DNA of 59,746 nucleotides from an uncultured Collinsella sp. (GCA_958350755.1 CATWID010000008.1:1-59746); one strand, 5' to 3'. Counted from the stretch's first letter, positions 33,325 through 42,373 are shown. Made by a program: numbers and translations. The notes: generated by a model not told the origin, from the letters alone.

Positions 33325-34017
33325 ATGTCGTATACGGTGACCGAGGCCACGGTCGTCTTTCCCGATAAGAAGGCGGCCTCCTCGTTCTCGAGCGGGTATG
33401 CGTCCAAAAAGCCTTGCGCACATATCGATTGTGAGCTTGAGGGCGGTTTTGAGCGGTCCATTTGGATTCCCGTGCGGGTCGCGCGCCTGTATGTCAAAAA
33501 TCGCCCCGATCTTCCCTGTGATTGGGATAACTTTCGTGAAGCGGTGCAGCTCATCGAGCGTAAATGTGCACTTACCATGGTGACCGAGATGCTATCGCGA
33601 CGCGACCATGCGACGGGTGAGGTCCGTGACAAGCTGGCTCGCTACGGCTTTCACCAGTCCGCGATCGATTTCGCCGTCGAGCGCGCCACCGAGTATCGCT
33701 TTTTAGACGAGAACCGCTTTTGCTCGTACTTTATCGAGGAACGCAAGCGGCGCGGTTGGGGACAGCGTAAAATCGAGACCGAGCTCAAGCGCCGTCATGT
33801 CGTGCTCGATGACATTCCCGGTTATCCCGAGGATTATTTTGCCGTCGAAGACGATTTGGCGCGTGCGTCAGCCCTGCTCGCCAAGCGGCGTGTTCCAGAG
33901 ACGCGCGGATTCGAAAAACTGGTTCGGTTTTTGATGGGCAAGGGCTTCTCGTATCACATCGCCGCCGATGCCGTTAAGGCTCGTCTTAATGCCGAACGCG
34001 AGGAATGTGCGGTTTAG
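33325..34017 (+). CDS. recX: Regulatory protein RecX
   Basis: A 230-residue RecX, an inhibitor of RecA filaments. The three-helix repeats are visible: LTMVTEMLSRRDHATGEVRDKL, a middle repeat with YRFLDENRFCSYFIEERKRRGWG, and a C-terminal repeat with RFLMGKGFSYHIAADAV. The N-terminal 75 residues are not recognised. It lies 11 bp after recA, so it is probably co-transcribed and SOS-controlled. The call rests on both repeats and context. Confidence 0.85.
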   Translation: MSYTVTEATVVFPDKKAASSFSSGYASKKPCAHIDCELEGGFERSIWIPVRVARLYVKNRPDLPCDWDNFREAVQLIERKCALTMVTEMLSRRDHATGEVRDKLARYGFHQSAIDFAVERATEYRFLDENRFCSYFIEERKRRGWGQRKIETELKRRHVVLDDIPGYPEDYFAVEDDLARASALLAKRRVPETRGFEKLVRFLMGKGFSYHIAADAVKARLNAEREECAV

Positions 34018-34079
34018 GCGTATGCGTTTTGTGGCCCTGCCGTTCACCGCGTTTTAGCCGCCGTGCTGGGGCCATTTAT

Positions 34080-34108
34080 TTGACAGTTGTTGTGGTTCAA
34101 CGTACGAT
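34080..34108 (+). promoter_or_regulatory. Strong promoter of rny
   Basis: TTGACA (34080-34085) and TACGAT (34103-34108) are separated by 17 bp. The leader would be about 160 nt. It contains a hairpin CTCATC/GATGAG (34139-34153) and a second, GCGAGCCGT with ACGGTTCGC (34213-34238, one G-T pair), followed by TTTGTTGT, which could attenuate transcription just before the ribosome binding site AAAGGAG (34263-34269). Confidence 0.75.
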
Positions 34109-34274
34109 AAACACTGTCATTTGCTTTGTGATATGTGCTCATCTGTGATGAGTTTGTTTATATGTTTATCTGTATCCGACCCGCATAAGCTGCGCCCATA
34201 TTACTCAAATGTCGCGAGCCGTTCGTAAGGACGGTTCGCTTTGTTGTGTAACGAATCCATAAAAAGGAGTGAGC

Positions 34275-35825
34275 ATGCCTATCATCGCAGCGCTCGTTGG
34301 CATCGTTTTGGGTGCCATCGCCGCCATTGCCTACATGCGCACCGCCAAGCAGGGTAGTCTTCACGAGGCCGACGAAAAAATCCAGTCGGCACACGCACAG
34401 GCTGAGTCCCTGATCGGTGATGCAAAGCGTCAGGCCGAGACCCTCAAAAAAGAGGCTCTGCTCGAGGCTAAAGAGGAGATCATCAAGAACAAGCAGGCCG
34501 CTGAGGCCGAGGACAAGCAGCGTAAGAACGAGATTCGTACGCTCGAGAACCGCGTGATGCAGCGCGAGGAATCCCTCGATCGCCGCAACGACGCTCTCGA
34601 CAAGCGCGAGCATCAGCTGTCCAGCCAGGCCGGTCAGGTCGAGAAGCGCTCCCGTGAGCTCGAGGAGCTCTGCGCAAAGCAGACCTCCGAGCTCGAGCGT
34701 ATCGCCGACCTTACCCGCGAGGACGCCCACAAGGAGCTCCTCGATAAGGTTCGCGGCGAGGTCACCCACGAGGCCGCCACGATCATTCGCGAGTCCGAGC
34801 AGCAGGTTCGCGCCGAGTGCCACAAGACCGCCCAGGAGATTCTGTCTCTGGCGATTCAGCGCTGCGCTGCCGATCACACTGCCGAGGTCACCGTTACCTC
34901 CGTGCACATTCCCTCTGATGACCTCAAGGGCCGTATCATCGGTCGCGAGGGTCGCAACATCCGGACCTTCGAGCAGGTTTCCGGCGTCAACCTCGTGATC
35001 GACGACACGCCCGAGACCGTCGTTCTTTCGAGCTTCGACCCGGTCCGTCGTGAGACCGCCCGTGTCGCCCTCGAGAACCTCATCGCCGACGGCCGCATTC
35101 ACCCTGCCCGTATCGAGGAGATGTATCACAAGGCCGCCGACCTGGTTCAGCAGCGCGTGCGCGAGGCTGGCGAGCAGGCTGCCTTCGATACCGGCATCCA
35201 CGATCTGCACCCCGAGATCGTCAAGACCCTTGGTGCCCTGCGCTACCGTACCTCGTTTGGTCAGAACGTGCTTCAGCATTCCCTCGAGGTCTCTGATCTG
35301 TGCGGCGTGATGGCTTCCGAGCTTGGCCTGGACGTTGTGACCGCCAAGCGCGCCGGCCTGCTTCATGACCTGGGCAAGGCAATCGACCACGACGTCGAGG
35401 GCCCGCATGCCGTCATCGGCGCCGAGCTTGCCCGCCGTTATGGCGAGAAGCCCGTTATCGTCCACGCTATCGAGGCTCACCATGCCGATGTCGACCCCAA
35501 CACGGTGCTCGATGTCCTGGTGCAGGCCGCCGATGCTGTCTCTGCCTCTCGCCCCGGTGCCCGTCGCGAGTCTGCCGAGAACTACATCAAGCGTCTTGAG
35601 AAGCTCGAGGAGATCGCCAACTCCCATGACGGCGTCGAACGTACCTATGCCATGCAGGCCGGTCGCGAGGTCCACGTCATGGTCCAGCCGGACAAGATCT
35701 CCGATGCCCAGTCCACGGTCCTGGCTCACGATATCGCCCATCAGATCGAGGAAGAGATGGAGTATCCCGGTCAGGTGCGCGTCGTCGTGATTCGCGAGAG
35801 CCGCGCTGTCGATATCGCTAAATAA
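34275..35825 (+). CDS. rny: Ribonuclease Y
   Basis: A 516-residue membrane-anchored endoribonuclease that starts mRNA decay. An N-terminal membrane helix (about 3-22) is followed by a long charged coiled coil (about 30-190), a KH domain (LKGRIIGREGRNIRTFEQVSG) and an HD domain with LLHDLGKAIDHDVEGPHA. Length and order are standard. ATG 34275 sits 5 bp after AAAGGAG; a GTG two codons upstream overlaps that site. The next gene starts one base after the stop. Confidence 0.96.
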   Translation: MPIIAALVGIVLGAIAAIAYMRTAKQGSLHEADEKIQSAHAQAESLIGDAKRQAETLKKEALLEAKEEIIKNKQAAEAEDKQRKNEIRTLENRVMQREESLDRRNDALDKREHQLSSQAGQVEKRSRELEELCAKQTSELERIADLTREDAHKELLDKVRGEVTHEAATIIRESEQQVRAECHKTAQEILSLAIQRCAADHTAEVTVTSVHIPSDDLKGRIIGREGRNIRTFEQVSGVNLVIDDTPETVVLSSFDPVRRETARVALENLIADGRIHPARIEEMYHKAADLVQQRVREAGEQAAFDTGIHDLHPEIVKTLGALRYRTSFGQNVLQHSLEVSDLCGVMASELGLDVVTAKRAGLLHDLGKAIDHDVEGPHAVIGAELARRYGEKPVIVHAIEAHHADVDPNTVLDVLVQAADAVSASRPGARRESAENYIKRLEKLEEIANSHDGVERTYAMQAGREVHVMVQPDKISDAQSTVLAHDIAHQIEEEMEYPGQVRVVVIRESRAVDIAK

Positions 35826-35826
35826 C

Positions 35827-36912
35827 ATGTGCGACGCGAACGAGCTCATCTCATTTATCGCGTCGATGTCGGGGGAGGGCAACCTTCGCGTCGAGGAGAA
35901 CCTTGGCGAGGGGTATGTCCGCCTCCGCGTTTCGGAGGCCGAGCGGCGCCAGGCTAAGCACGACATTCAGCATGTCGAGGACATCGTCATCGAAATGCTC
36001 CGTAATGCTCGCGATGCCGGCGCCGACAAGGTCTATCTCGCCACGACCAAGGAAGATGGCGTCCGCACGCTTGTCTTTCTGGATAACGGTTCTGGCGTTC
36101 CGCAGGATATGCAAGAGCGAATCTTTGATGCCCGCGTTACCTCCAAGCTCGAGAGCATGAAGATGGACCGTTGGGGCGTTCACGGTCGTGGCATGGCATT
36201 GTTTTCGATTAAGCAGAACACCGACGAGGCCCGTGTGGTCACGTCCGGCGTCGATCTTGGTTCAGCCTTCAAGGTGAGCGTTGCGGCCGACCGCCTCAGT
36301 GAGCGTGCCGATCAGTCCAGCTGGCCCCAGGCCGTCAAGGATGAGGACGGACGTTATGTCTGCGCTCGCGGTCCACATAATATTATTCGCGCTGCTTGTG
36401 AGTTTGCGCTCGAGGAGTTGCGTGGTTGCGATGTCTATCTCGGTTCTCCGTCTGAGATTGCCGCGACCCTTTATGCTCAAGCGTCAAGTCGGCTCGATAC
36501 GTCTCGTCTCCTGTTCATTGATGACGAGAGCGAGCTTCCGGTTGTCGATCGTTTAGGCCTTGCTTCTGATGCCGAGGACTTTATCCGTATTTGTTCGGGT
36601 TTGGGTCTTGAGATGTCCGAGCGCACGGCCCATCGCATTTTGGCAGGGCAGATTAAGCCCGTTCGCGGTGTGACCGCGCGTCTGCTGCGCGAGCGTGATT
36701 CGTCCTCGCATGCGCCGGCTCCTGTCGATCTCGCGAAGGATCGTCGCGGGCTACGTATTGCCAAGGATGACATGGCACAGTTTTCGCGCGCTGTGGAACG
36801 CGACTTTAATGACCTTGCCACCCGGTACTATCTCAACCTTTGCGGCGACCCAAAGATCCGTGTTTCGCGTGATCGAATCACCGTGACCTTTGATCTTGCC
36901 AAAGAGGAATAG
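35827..36912 (+). CDS. GHKL-type ATP-binding protein of unknown function
   Basis: A 361-residue soluble protein with a GHKL (HATPase) ATP-binding fold in its first 150 residues. The N box is EMLRNARDAGA (Glu56, Asn60, Asp63), the G1 box is FLDNGSGVP (Asp86) and the G2 box is WGVHGRGMALFSI (117-129). No kinase dimerisation or receiver domain is seen. The remaining 200 residues match nothing I recognise; they include a helical part (EDFIRICSGLGLEMSERTAHRIL). Its start is one base from the rny stop, and spoVS follows. Co-expression with RNase Y is likely. Function unknown; a MutL- or Hsp90-like conformational ATPase is one possibility. Confidence 0.75.
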   Translation: MCDANELISFIASMSGEGNLRVEENLGEGYVRLRVSEAERRQAKHDIQHVEDIVIEMLRNARDAGADKVYLATTKEDGVRTLVFLDNGSGVPQDMQERIFDARVTSKLESMKMDRWGVHGRGMALFSIKQNTDEARVVTSGVDLGSAFKVSVAADRLSERADQSSWPQAVKDEDGRYVCARGPHNIIRAACEFALEELRGCDVYLGSPSEIAATLYAQASSRLDTSRLLFIDDESELPVVDRLGLASDAEDFIRICSGLGLEMSERTAHRILAGQIKPVRGVTARLLRERDSSSHAPAPVDLAKDRRGLRIAKDDMAQFSRAVERDFNDLATRYYLNLCGDPKIRVSRDRITVTFDLAKEE

Positions 36913-36919
36913 TGCCTTT

Positions 36920-36945
36920 ACCGAGTCCACTCGGTACGATACAGT
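36920..36945 (+). promoter_or_regulatory. Hairpin and possible -10 before spoVS
   Basis: CCGAG/CTCGG (36920-36933) forms a short hairpin just after the ATPase stop, and TACGAT (36936-36941) follows it. Whether this is a weak terminator or part of a spoVS promoter is unclear. Confidence 0.3.
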
Positions 36946-36986
36946 TATTGCAGTTAAAACGTACTTTTAAATGCAGGAGTTTCTTC

Positions 36987-37304
36987 ATGGATTGCCTGAA
37001 GGTATCAAGCAAATCATCGCCCGCGTCCGTTGCCGGCGCCATCGCCGGCATGGTCAAGGATGGTGTACCCGTCAACATCCAGTGTGTCGGCGCCGGTGCC
37101 GTCAACCAGGCTATTAAGGCCGTTGCTATCGCGCGCGGTTTTTTGATTCCAACCGGTTTTGATATTTCCTGCGCGCCCGTGTTCTCCGACATCCTCATTA
37201 ACGGGGAGTCGCGCACGGCCATCCGCCTTTCTATCTACGTTCACCAGATCAATCGAGCTGCTATGGATAACGTCGTCATGGATGATGTTAAGCCTGTGGC
37301 ATAG
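36987..37304 (+). CDS. spoVS: Stage V sporulation protein S family protein
   Basis: A 105-residue SpoVS/Alba-like protein. It has the family core CLKVSSKSSPASVAGAIAG, then VQC-like and GAGAVNQAIKAVAIARGF segments and a C-terminal DILINGESRTAIRLSIYVH. A tail of about 18 residues follows. ATG 36987 is chosen for CAGGAG at 36974-36979. SpoVS occurs in many non-sporulating bacteria and is thought to bind nucleic acid; no sporulation genes are seen here. The rny-spoVS-miaB vicinity is known from Firmicutes. Confidence 0.9.
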   Translation: MDCLKVSSKSSPASVAGAIAGMVKDGVPVNIQCVGAGAVNQAIKAVAIARGFLIPTGFDISCAPVFSDILINGESRTAIRLSIYVHQINRAAMDNVVMDDVKPVA

Positions 37305-37349
37305 CTTCTGCTTGCCTTGTTTCGCTCCCCATCGTTAGGACTTATGCAC

Positions 37350-38720
37350 ATGGACCAGCGTTCCGTACGCGATATTCTTGCCGGTAAAACCTACTTTATC
37401 CGCACCTTTGGCTGCCAGATGAATCAGCACGACTCCGAGCGTGTGAGCGGTCTGCTTGATTCGTATGGCTGCCTCATGGCGCTCGATCCCGCGCATGCCG
37501 ATATCGTTGTCTTCATGACGTGCTGCGTGCGCGAGGCCGCCGATACTCGCCTGTACGGTCAGTGCAATTCCTGCAAAAGCCTGCCGCCTTCGCCTTCGGG
37601 CAAGCGCGTGGTTGCCGTTGGCGGTTGCATCGCGCAGCGCGATGGCGAGGGCCTGCTCACCAACGTCGATAACGTCAATGTCATCTTTGGCACGCATTCC
37701 ATTGCACATGTGGCCGAGCTCATTGCCGAGGCGTTCCTTGATGGTAAGCGTCATATCCGCACCAATGAGCATGAGGATACGGACGCCATGAGCATGCCGT
37801 GGCATCGCGAGACCCAGTATCACGCCTGGGTGCCCATCATGACAGGCTGCAATAATTTCTGCACCTATTGCATCGTGCCGTACGTGCGTGGTCGCGAAAA
37901 GAGCCGCCCCTTCGAGGAGATTGTCGACGAGGTGACCGGTCTGGTGCGCCAGGGCGTGCGTGAGATTACGCTGCTGGGCCAAAACGTTAACTCATATGGT
38001 CGCGATCTGTTTGGCAAGCCGCGTTTTGCCGATTTGCTGCGTGCCGTGGGCGATACGGGCGTGGAGCGCATCTTCTTTACGTCTTCGCATCCTAAGGACC
38101 TGCTGCCCGAGACCATCGACGCCATGGCCGAGACACCTGCCGTAATGCCGCAACTGCACCTGGCCGTCCAGTCAGGTTCGACGCGGATCCTCAAAGAGAT
38201 GAATCGCCGTTATACACGCGAGGACTATCTGGGCCTGGTCGATCGCATTCGCAACCGCATGCCCGATATCGCGCTCTCGACCGACATTATCGTTGGCTTC
38301 CCGGGCGAGACTGAAGAAGACTTTGAGCAAACGCTCTCACTTGCCGAGACGGTCCGCTATGCTCAGGCCTATACCTTCATCTATTCCAAGCGCGCCGGTA
38401 CCCCGGCCGCCGAGATTGACGATCCTACGCCGCATGAGGTTATTCTCGAGCGTTTCAATCGCCTGGTTAAGGTTATCGAGACCACGGCACACGAGTATAA
38501 CCAGGGTGAGCTTCATACTGTGGTTCCCGCGCTCATTGAGGGAACGAGTAAAAAGAACGATGCGGTCCTGCTGGGCAAGAGTCCCAAGAATCAGACCGTG
38601 CATGCGCCTATCCCCGAGGGTTACAGCATCGATCAGCTTGTTGGCAAGATCGTTGATGTTAACGTTGACGTTGCCAAGACCTGGTATTTGTCCGGTTCCG
38701 TTGTGGGCGAGCCGCGCTAA
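37350..38720 (+). CDS. miaB: tRNA-2-methylthio-N6-dimethylallyladenosine synthase MiaB
   Basis: A 456-residue radical SAM methylthiotransferase acting on i6A37 of tRNA, after MiaA. It shows RTFGCQMNQHDSERVSG, FMTCCVREAAD, VGGCIAQRDG and the SAM motif TGCNNFCTYCIVPYVRGREKSR, then a TRAM domain. The CQMN form is specific for MiaB. ATG 37350 has TTAGGA nine bases before it; ATG 37344 and TTG 37317 are alternative starts. It overlaps miaA by one base (TAATG), so the two steps of the pathway are coupled. Confidence 0.96.
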   Translation: MDQRSVRDILAGKTYFIRTFGCQMNQHDSERVSGLLDSYGCLMALDPAHADIVVFMTCCVREAADTRLYGQCNSCKSLPPSPSGKRVVAVGGCIAQRDGEGLLTNVDNVNVIFGTHSIAHVAELIAEAFLDGKRHIRTNEHEDTDAMSMPWHRETQYHAWVPIMTGCNNFCTYCIVPYVRGREKSRPFEEIVDEVTGLVRQGVREITLLGQNVNSYGRDLFGKPRFADLLRAVGDTGVERIFFTSSHPKDLLPETIDAMAETPAVMPQLHLAVQSGSTRILKEMNRRYTREDYLGLVDRIRNRMPDIALSTDIIVGFPGETEEDFEQTLSLAETVRYAQAYTFIYSKRAGTPAAEIDDPTPHEVILERFNRLVKVIETTAHEYNQGELHTVVPALIEGTSKKNDAVLLGKSPKNQTVHAPIPEGYSIDQLVGKIVDVNVDVAKTWYLSGSVVGEPR

Positions 38721-39658
38721 TGGTTTCTCCCGGGGCAGGCCTTTCCGCCGTTGCGATCGTCGGTCCGACGGCGGTTGGTAAGAGTGATGTTGCCGACCGT
38801 TTGGCAGCTCGTCTTTCGTCCGAAGTGCTGTCGTGCGATGCGATGCAAATCTATCGCGGCATGGACATCGGTACCGCAAAGATGGTGCCCGATGAGTGTA
38901 CGGCGCCGCTGCGTCTCGTCGACATTGTAGAGCCGGGTGTAGCATATTCTGCTGCGCTTTATCAGGCTGACGCTCGCGCGCATGTTGAACGTCTCCTTGG
39001 TTCGGGTTGCCTGCCGGTTTTTTGCGGAGGTACGGGGCTGTATCTCAAGGCTGCCCTTGATGAGATGGACTTTCCCTCGGGTGAACTTGAGGACGATCGC
39101 CGTGCGGCCTATCAGGAGCTTGCCGAGCGTATTGGCGAGGAAGAACTGCATGCCCTGCTTGCCGAGCGCGATCCAGAATCGGCTGCTGTTATTCATCCCC
39201 ATAACGTGCGCCGTGTGATTCGTGCGCTCGAGATGCATGATGATGGTATCTCCTATGCACAGCAAAAAAGTCAGTTTAGTGTTCCGCGCGAGCATTATCA
39301 TGCCCTATGGTTTGGTCTGACGCGTAATCGCGAGGTGCTCTACGAGCGCATTAATCTGCGCGTCGATCTGATGTTTGAGCAGGGTCTTGTCGATGAGGTC
39401 CGCGGTCTTATGGCCCAGGGTCTGGGAGATGCCCTGACGTCGATGCAGGCAATTGGCTATAAAGAGATCATTGATGCTTTCAATGGCGTGATGAGCATGG
39501 ATGAGGCCCGAGAACTCATTAAGATGCGTTCGCGTCGTTATGCCAAGCGTCAGCTTTCGTGGTTTAAGCGCGATGACCGTATCGTGTGGTTTGATATGGA
39601 TGAATGTACGATCGATGAGGTCGTTGAGGATATCCTGCATCGTATTGAGGCTGCCTAA
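38720..39658 (+). CDS. miaA: tRNA dimethylallyltransferase MiaA
   Basis: A 312-residue enzyme that adds the dimethylallyl group to A37 of tRNA, giving the substrate of MiaB. P-loop IVGPTAVGKSDVA near residue 13, then SCDAMQIYRGMDIGTAK, GGTGLYLKA, and the tRNA-binding RRVIRALEMHD, GYKEI and RYAKRQLSWFKRD segments. Full family length. Starts on the last base of the miaB stop and ends on the first base of hflX. Confidence 0.96.
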   Translation: MVSPGAGLSAVAIVGPTAVGKSDVADRLAARLSSEVLSCDAMQIYRGMDIGTAKMVPDECTAPLRLVDIVEPGVAYSAALYQADARAHVERLLGSGCLPVFCGGTGLYLKAALDEMDFPSGELEDDRRAAYQELAERIGEEELHALLAERDPESAAVIHPHNVRRVIRALEMHDDGISYAQQKSQFSVPREHYHALWFGLTRNREVLYERINLRVDLMFEQGLVDEVRGLMAQGLGDALTSMQAIGYKEIIDAFNGVMSMDEARELIKMRSRRYAKRQLSWFKRDDRIVWFDMDECTIDEVVEDILHRIEAA

Positions 39659-40947
39659 TGGCCCGTTTCCCCCTTGTTCCCACGGCACCCGAGCCCGAGC
39701 GTGCCATTTTAGTTGGTGTTGAGTGGCGCGACAATGCATGGCCGCTCGATCGCTCGCTTGATGAGCTGAAGCGTCTTGCCCACACAGCTGGTGCCCGGTG
39801 CGTGGCACGCTTGTCGCAGCGTTTGGTAAAGCCGTATCCTAAATCGTTTATCGGTTCCGGTAAGGTTGAAGAGCTGTGCGGCCTGGTGCATCGCATGGAT
39901 GCCGATGTCGTTATTTTTGACGACGACCTGACCCCCTCGCAGCAATCCTATTTGGAGAAAGCCGTGGGCGAGCCGGTAAAGATTATCGATCGTACAGCAC
40001 TGATCCTGGATATCTTTGGCCTGCATGCTCAGACGCGTGAGGGACGCCTGCAGGTACAGCTGGCACAGCTTCAATATTTGTTGCCTCGCCTGCGTGGCAT
40101 GTGGAGCCATCTCGCCAAGGAGCAGACGCGCGGCGGCATCGGCTCACGTTTTGGTCAGGGCGAAAGTCAGCTCGAGGTCGACCGTCGCCTCATTCGTAAT
40201 AAGATCGCTGCGCTTCGTCGTGAGCTCAAGCAGGTTGAACGGCGTCGCGATGTTCAATCCAAGAGTCGCATTGAGTCACCGGCGTTTCGCGTCGCGTTAG
40301 CCGGTTATACCAATGCCGGTAAATCGACGTTACTCAATCGTCTGACCGGCTCTACGGTACTTTCGCAGGACAAGCTGTTTGCTACGCTCGACCCGACGAC
40401 GCGTTCGTATCGTCTGCCCGGCGGTCGCGGCATGACGATTACCGATACCGTCGGCTTTATTCAAAAGCTGCCCCATGGTCTGGTCGATGCCTTTAAATCG
40501 ACGCTGTCCGAGGTATTGGGTGCCGATCTAATTCTCAAAGTCGTAGATGCGTCTGACGAGGACTATGAGCGGCAGCTGGAGGCTGTCGACCGCGTGCTTG
40601 ATGAGATCGGCGCCGGAGAGCGTTTAACGCTGACCGTATTCAATAAAATCGATCTTCTCGATAGCGTCGATCGATTGAGTTTCCGTCGTCGCTATCCGGA
40701 GGCCGTTCTGTTCTCGGCCCAAACGGGCGAGGGGCTCGACGATCTCGTCGACCGGATTGCTCGCGAGGCAGCTGCCACCGATGTGTTGCTCTCCGCTGAT
40801 ATCCCGTATCGTGAGGGCGCTCTCATCACGCTGGTGCATGAGCAGGGAACCCTTCTGCATGAGGAATATCTCGAGGACGGCGTTCGCATTGTGGCGAAGT
40901 TGCCGGCTCGTATTGCACCGCGGCTCGAGCGTTATCGCACCGAGTAG
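39658..40947 (+). CDS. hflX: GTPase HflX
   Basis: A 429-residue ribosome-binding GTPase that splits or rescues ribosomes under stress. The N-terminal HflX domain ends in the GSGKVEEL and GIGSRFGQGESQLEVDRR region, a coiled coil follows, and the G domain has GYTNAGKSTLLNRL and DTVGFIQKLPHGLV. miaA-hflX adjacency is standard. Its last 16 bases overlap the 3' end of the convergent membrane protein gene at 40932, with no terminator between them. Confidence 0.95.
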   Translation: MARFPLVPTAPEPERAILVGVEWRDNAWPLDRSLDELKRLAHTAGARCVARLSQRLVKPYPKSFIGSGKVEELCGLVHRMDADVVIFDDDLTPSQQSYLEKAVGEPVKIIDRTALILDIFGLHAQTREGRLQVQLAQLQYLLPRLRGMWSHLAKEQTRGGIGSRFGQGESQLEVDRRLIRNKIAALRRELKQVERRRDVQSKSRIESPAFRVALAGYTNAGKSTLLNRLTGSTVLSQDKLFATLDPTTRSYRLPGGRGMTITDTVGFIQKLPHGLVDAFKSTLSEVLGADLILKVVDASDEDYERQLEAVDRVLDEIGAGERLTLTVFNKIDLLDSVDRLSFRRRYPEAVLFSAQTGEGLDDLVDRIAREAAATDVLLSADIPYREGALITLVHEQGTLLHEEYLEDGVRIVAKLPARIAPRLERYRTE

Positions 40948-41636
40948 ACGAGCTCTAAAATGCCCAGAATGATGGGCTGATGCAGCAGATAAAAGGGGAG
41001 AGCGTGACGTCCAAGGCTGGCGAGCGCCGGCAGGGGGTTGGCGTAGGCCCAGCTAGGGACGGTCTTATCGATTCCCTGCGCTATGTGTGCGGCGAAGTAT
41101 CCTGCAAGATACATAAAGATAAACGGGATGATGGGGTAGTAATCACCTGAGATAAACCCAGGGCTCGGAAATCCCAGCCACGCCAGGTAGGGGACAGGGT
41201 AGATCGTTTTGGGGATGCTCAAGGTGATTGCGAACAACATAAGGCATAGGGGCATGCCCCATCTCGCCGTTATCTTCTTAAGGACGGGATCGGTCAACGC
41301 TACGATGCCGGTGCATGCGGCCATGCAGTAGATGATGCCAAAATTAACCGAATCGTCGACTGAGACAAGTGTTGTTGCCAACCAGACAACGAGTGCTGCT
41401 AAGGCGTATTTGGCGGCACGTTTGATATTGTTGCGCGAAAGGGTGCACATCCAACCGGCGATAAACAAAAATACCCAGCTGATGCTGGCGCGCCAGATGT
41501 CTTGAAAGACTGACTGGGTAAACCAGGGCATATCCCAGCCGTACAGGTAGGCGAGATCATAGCAAGCGTGAAAACCTGCCATAGAAATCATCGTAAACCC
41601 GCGGACGGTATCAAATATGGTTATGCGTTTTTGCAT
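40932..41636 (-). CDS. DUF1624-type membrane protein, acyltransferase-like
   Basis: A 234-residue polytopic membrane protein. The start, RITIFDTVRGFTMISMAGFHACYDLAYLYG, matches the DUF1624 or heparan-alpha-glucosaminide N-acetyltransferase-like family, as do the later CTLSRNN and the C-terminal LGRHALPFYLLHQPIILG. About six to seven membrane helices. It may transfer acyl groups to a cell-surface glycan; the substrate is unknown. It is translationally coupled to lexA (TAATG), so it could share SOS control, which is unusual. Convergent overlap with hflX. Confidence 0.78.
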   Translation of the reverse strand: MQKRITIFDTVRGFTMISMAGFHACYDLAYLYGWDMPWFTQSVFQDIWRASISWVFLFIAGWMCTLSRNNIKRAAKYALAALVVWLATTLVSVDDSVNFGIIYCMAACTGIVALTDPVLKKITARWGMPLCLMLFAITLSIPKTIYPVPYLAWLGFPSPGFISGDYYPIIPFIFMYLAGYFAAHIAQGIDKTVPSWAYANPLPALASLGRHALPFYLLHQPIILGILELVYSVR

Positions 41637-42280
41637 TACGAGAACCGGCGCATCAAGCCGACGACTTTGCCCAGGATAACGGGATTCGTTGCATAGATAG
41701 GTTCCATGGTGTCGTTCTCGGGCTGCAAGCGCACACGCCCCTGCTCCTTGTAGAACGTCTTGACGGTCGCCGAACCATCAATCATGGCCACGACAATTTC
41801 GCCGTTCATGGCACTCTTTTGTTCACGGACGATGATGTAATCGCCATTGAAGATGCCGACATTGATCATTGAGCTCCCATGCACCTCAAGGATAAAGGAA
41901 CCCTGATCAGTGGCGATTTCGGTCGGGATAGTAAACGTGTCTTCGATATTCTGCTCGGCCAGAATGGGGATCCCAGCCGCGACGCGACCAACGAGCGGTA
42001 GCGAGACCGTTCCGCGAGGTGCGGTGGGCTCGTCAGATTTAGAAATTGAGACAGAGGAACCGTCCTCGTTAAAGAGTTCCAGGGCACGCGGCTTGGTGGC
42101 ATCGCGCTTGAGCAGCCCGCGCGCCTCCAGGGCAGAGAGATGGGCGTGCACGGTGCTTGGGGAGGAAAGGCCCACGGCAGAAGCCATCTCGCGCACGCTG
42201 GGCGGATAACCCTTCTCCTGCTGATATTCCTTGATGAAGTCGTAAATTTGCTGCTGACGCTTGGTAATTTTGCGAGCCAT
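41636..42280 (-). CDS. lexA: SOS repressor LexA
   Basis: A 214-residue LexA. The winged HTH (residues 1-70) has QQQIYDFIKEYQQEKGYPPSVREMA, the cleavage site is in VAAGIPILAEQ, and the catalytic Ser lies in EVHGSSMIN with the catalytic Lys in the later SATVKTF-like strand. ATG 42280 is chosen because AGAGGA lies just before it; an ATG at 42301 and a longer frame exist. Three SOS boxes lie upstream, shared with the divergent LysM gene. Confidence 0.96.
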   Translation of the reverse strand: MARKITKRQQQIYDFIKEYQQEKGYPPSVREMASAVGLSSPSTVHAHLSALEARGLLKRDATKPRALELFNEDGSSVSISKSDEPTAPRGTVSLPLVGRVAAGIPILAEQNIEDTFTIPTEIATDQGSFILEVHGSSMINVGIFNGDYIIVREQKSAMNGEIVVAMIDGSATVKTFYKEQGRVRLQPENDTMEPIYATNPVILGKVVGLMRRFS

Positions 42281-42303
42281 CAGGGCATCCTCTCTACCCA
42301 TGT

Positions 42304-42373
42304 CAAACAAATGTTCGAATTTTGCTTGACAGGAACAACTGTTCGAAGATAATAATAACCGAACATTCGTTCT
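42304..42373. promoter_or_regulatory. Three SOS boxes between lexA and the LysM gene
   Basis: Three sites match GAAC-N4-GTTC: CAAACAAATGTTCG (42304-42317, one mismatch), GGAACAACTGTTCG (42332-42345) and CGAACATTCGTTCT (42360-42373). They are spaced by exactly 28 bp, so all lie on nearly the same side of the helix. They would serve lexA autoregulation and the divergent gene. Confidence 0.88.

Noticed and set aside
36987..37304. Sporulation ability suggested by spoVS
   Set aside because: SpoVS is widespread in non-sporulating bacteria, and no other sporulation gene is seen in the window.
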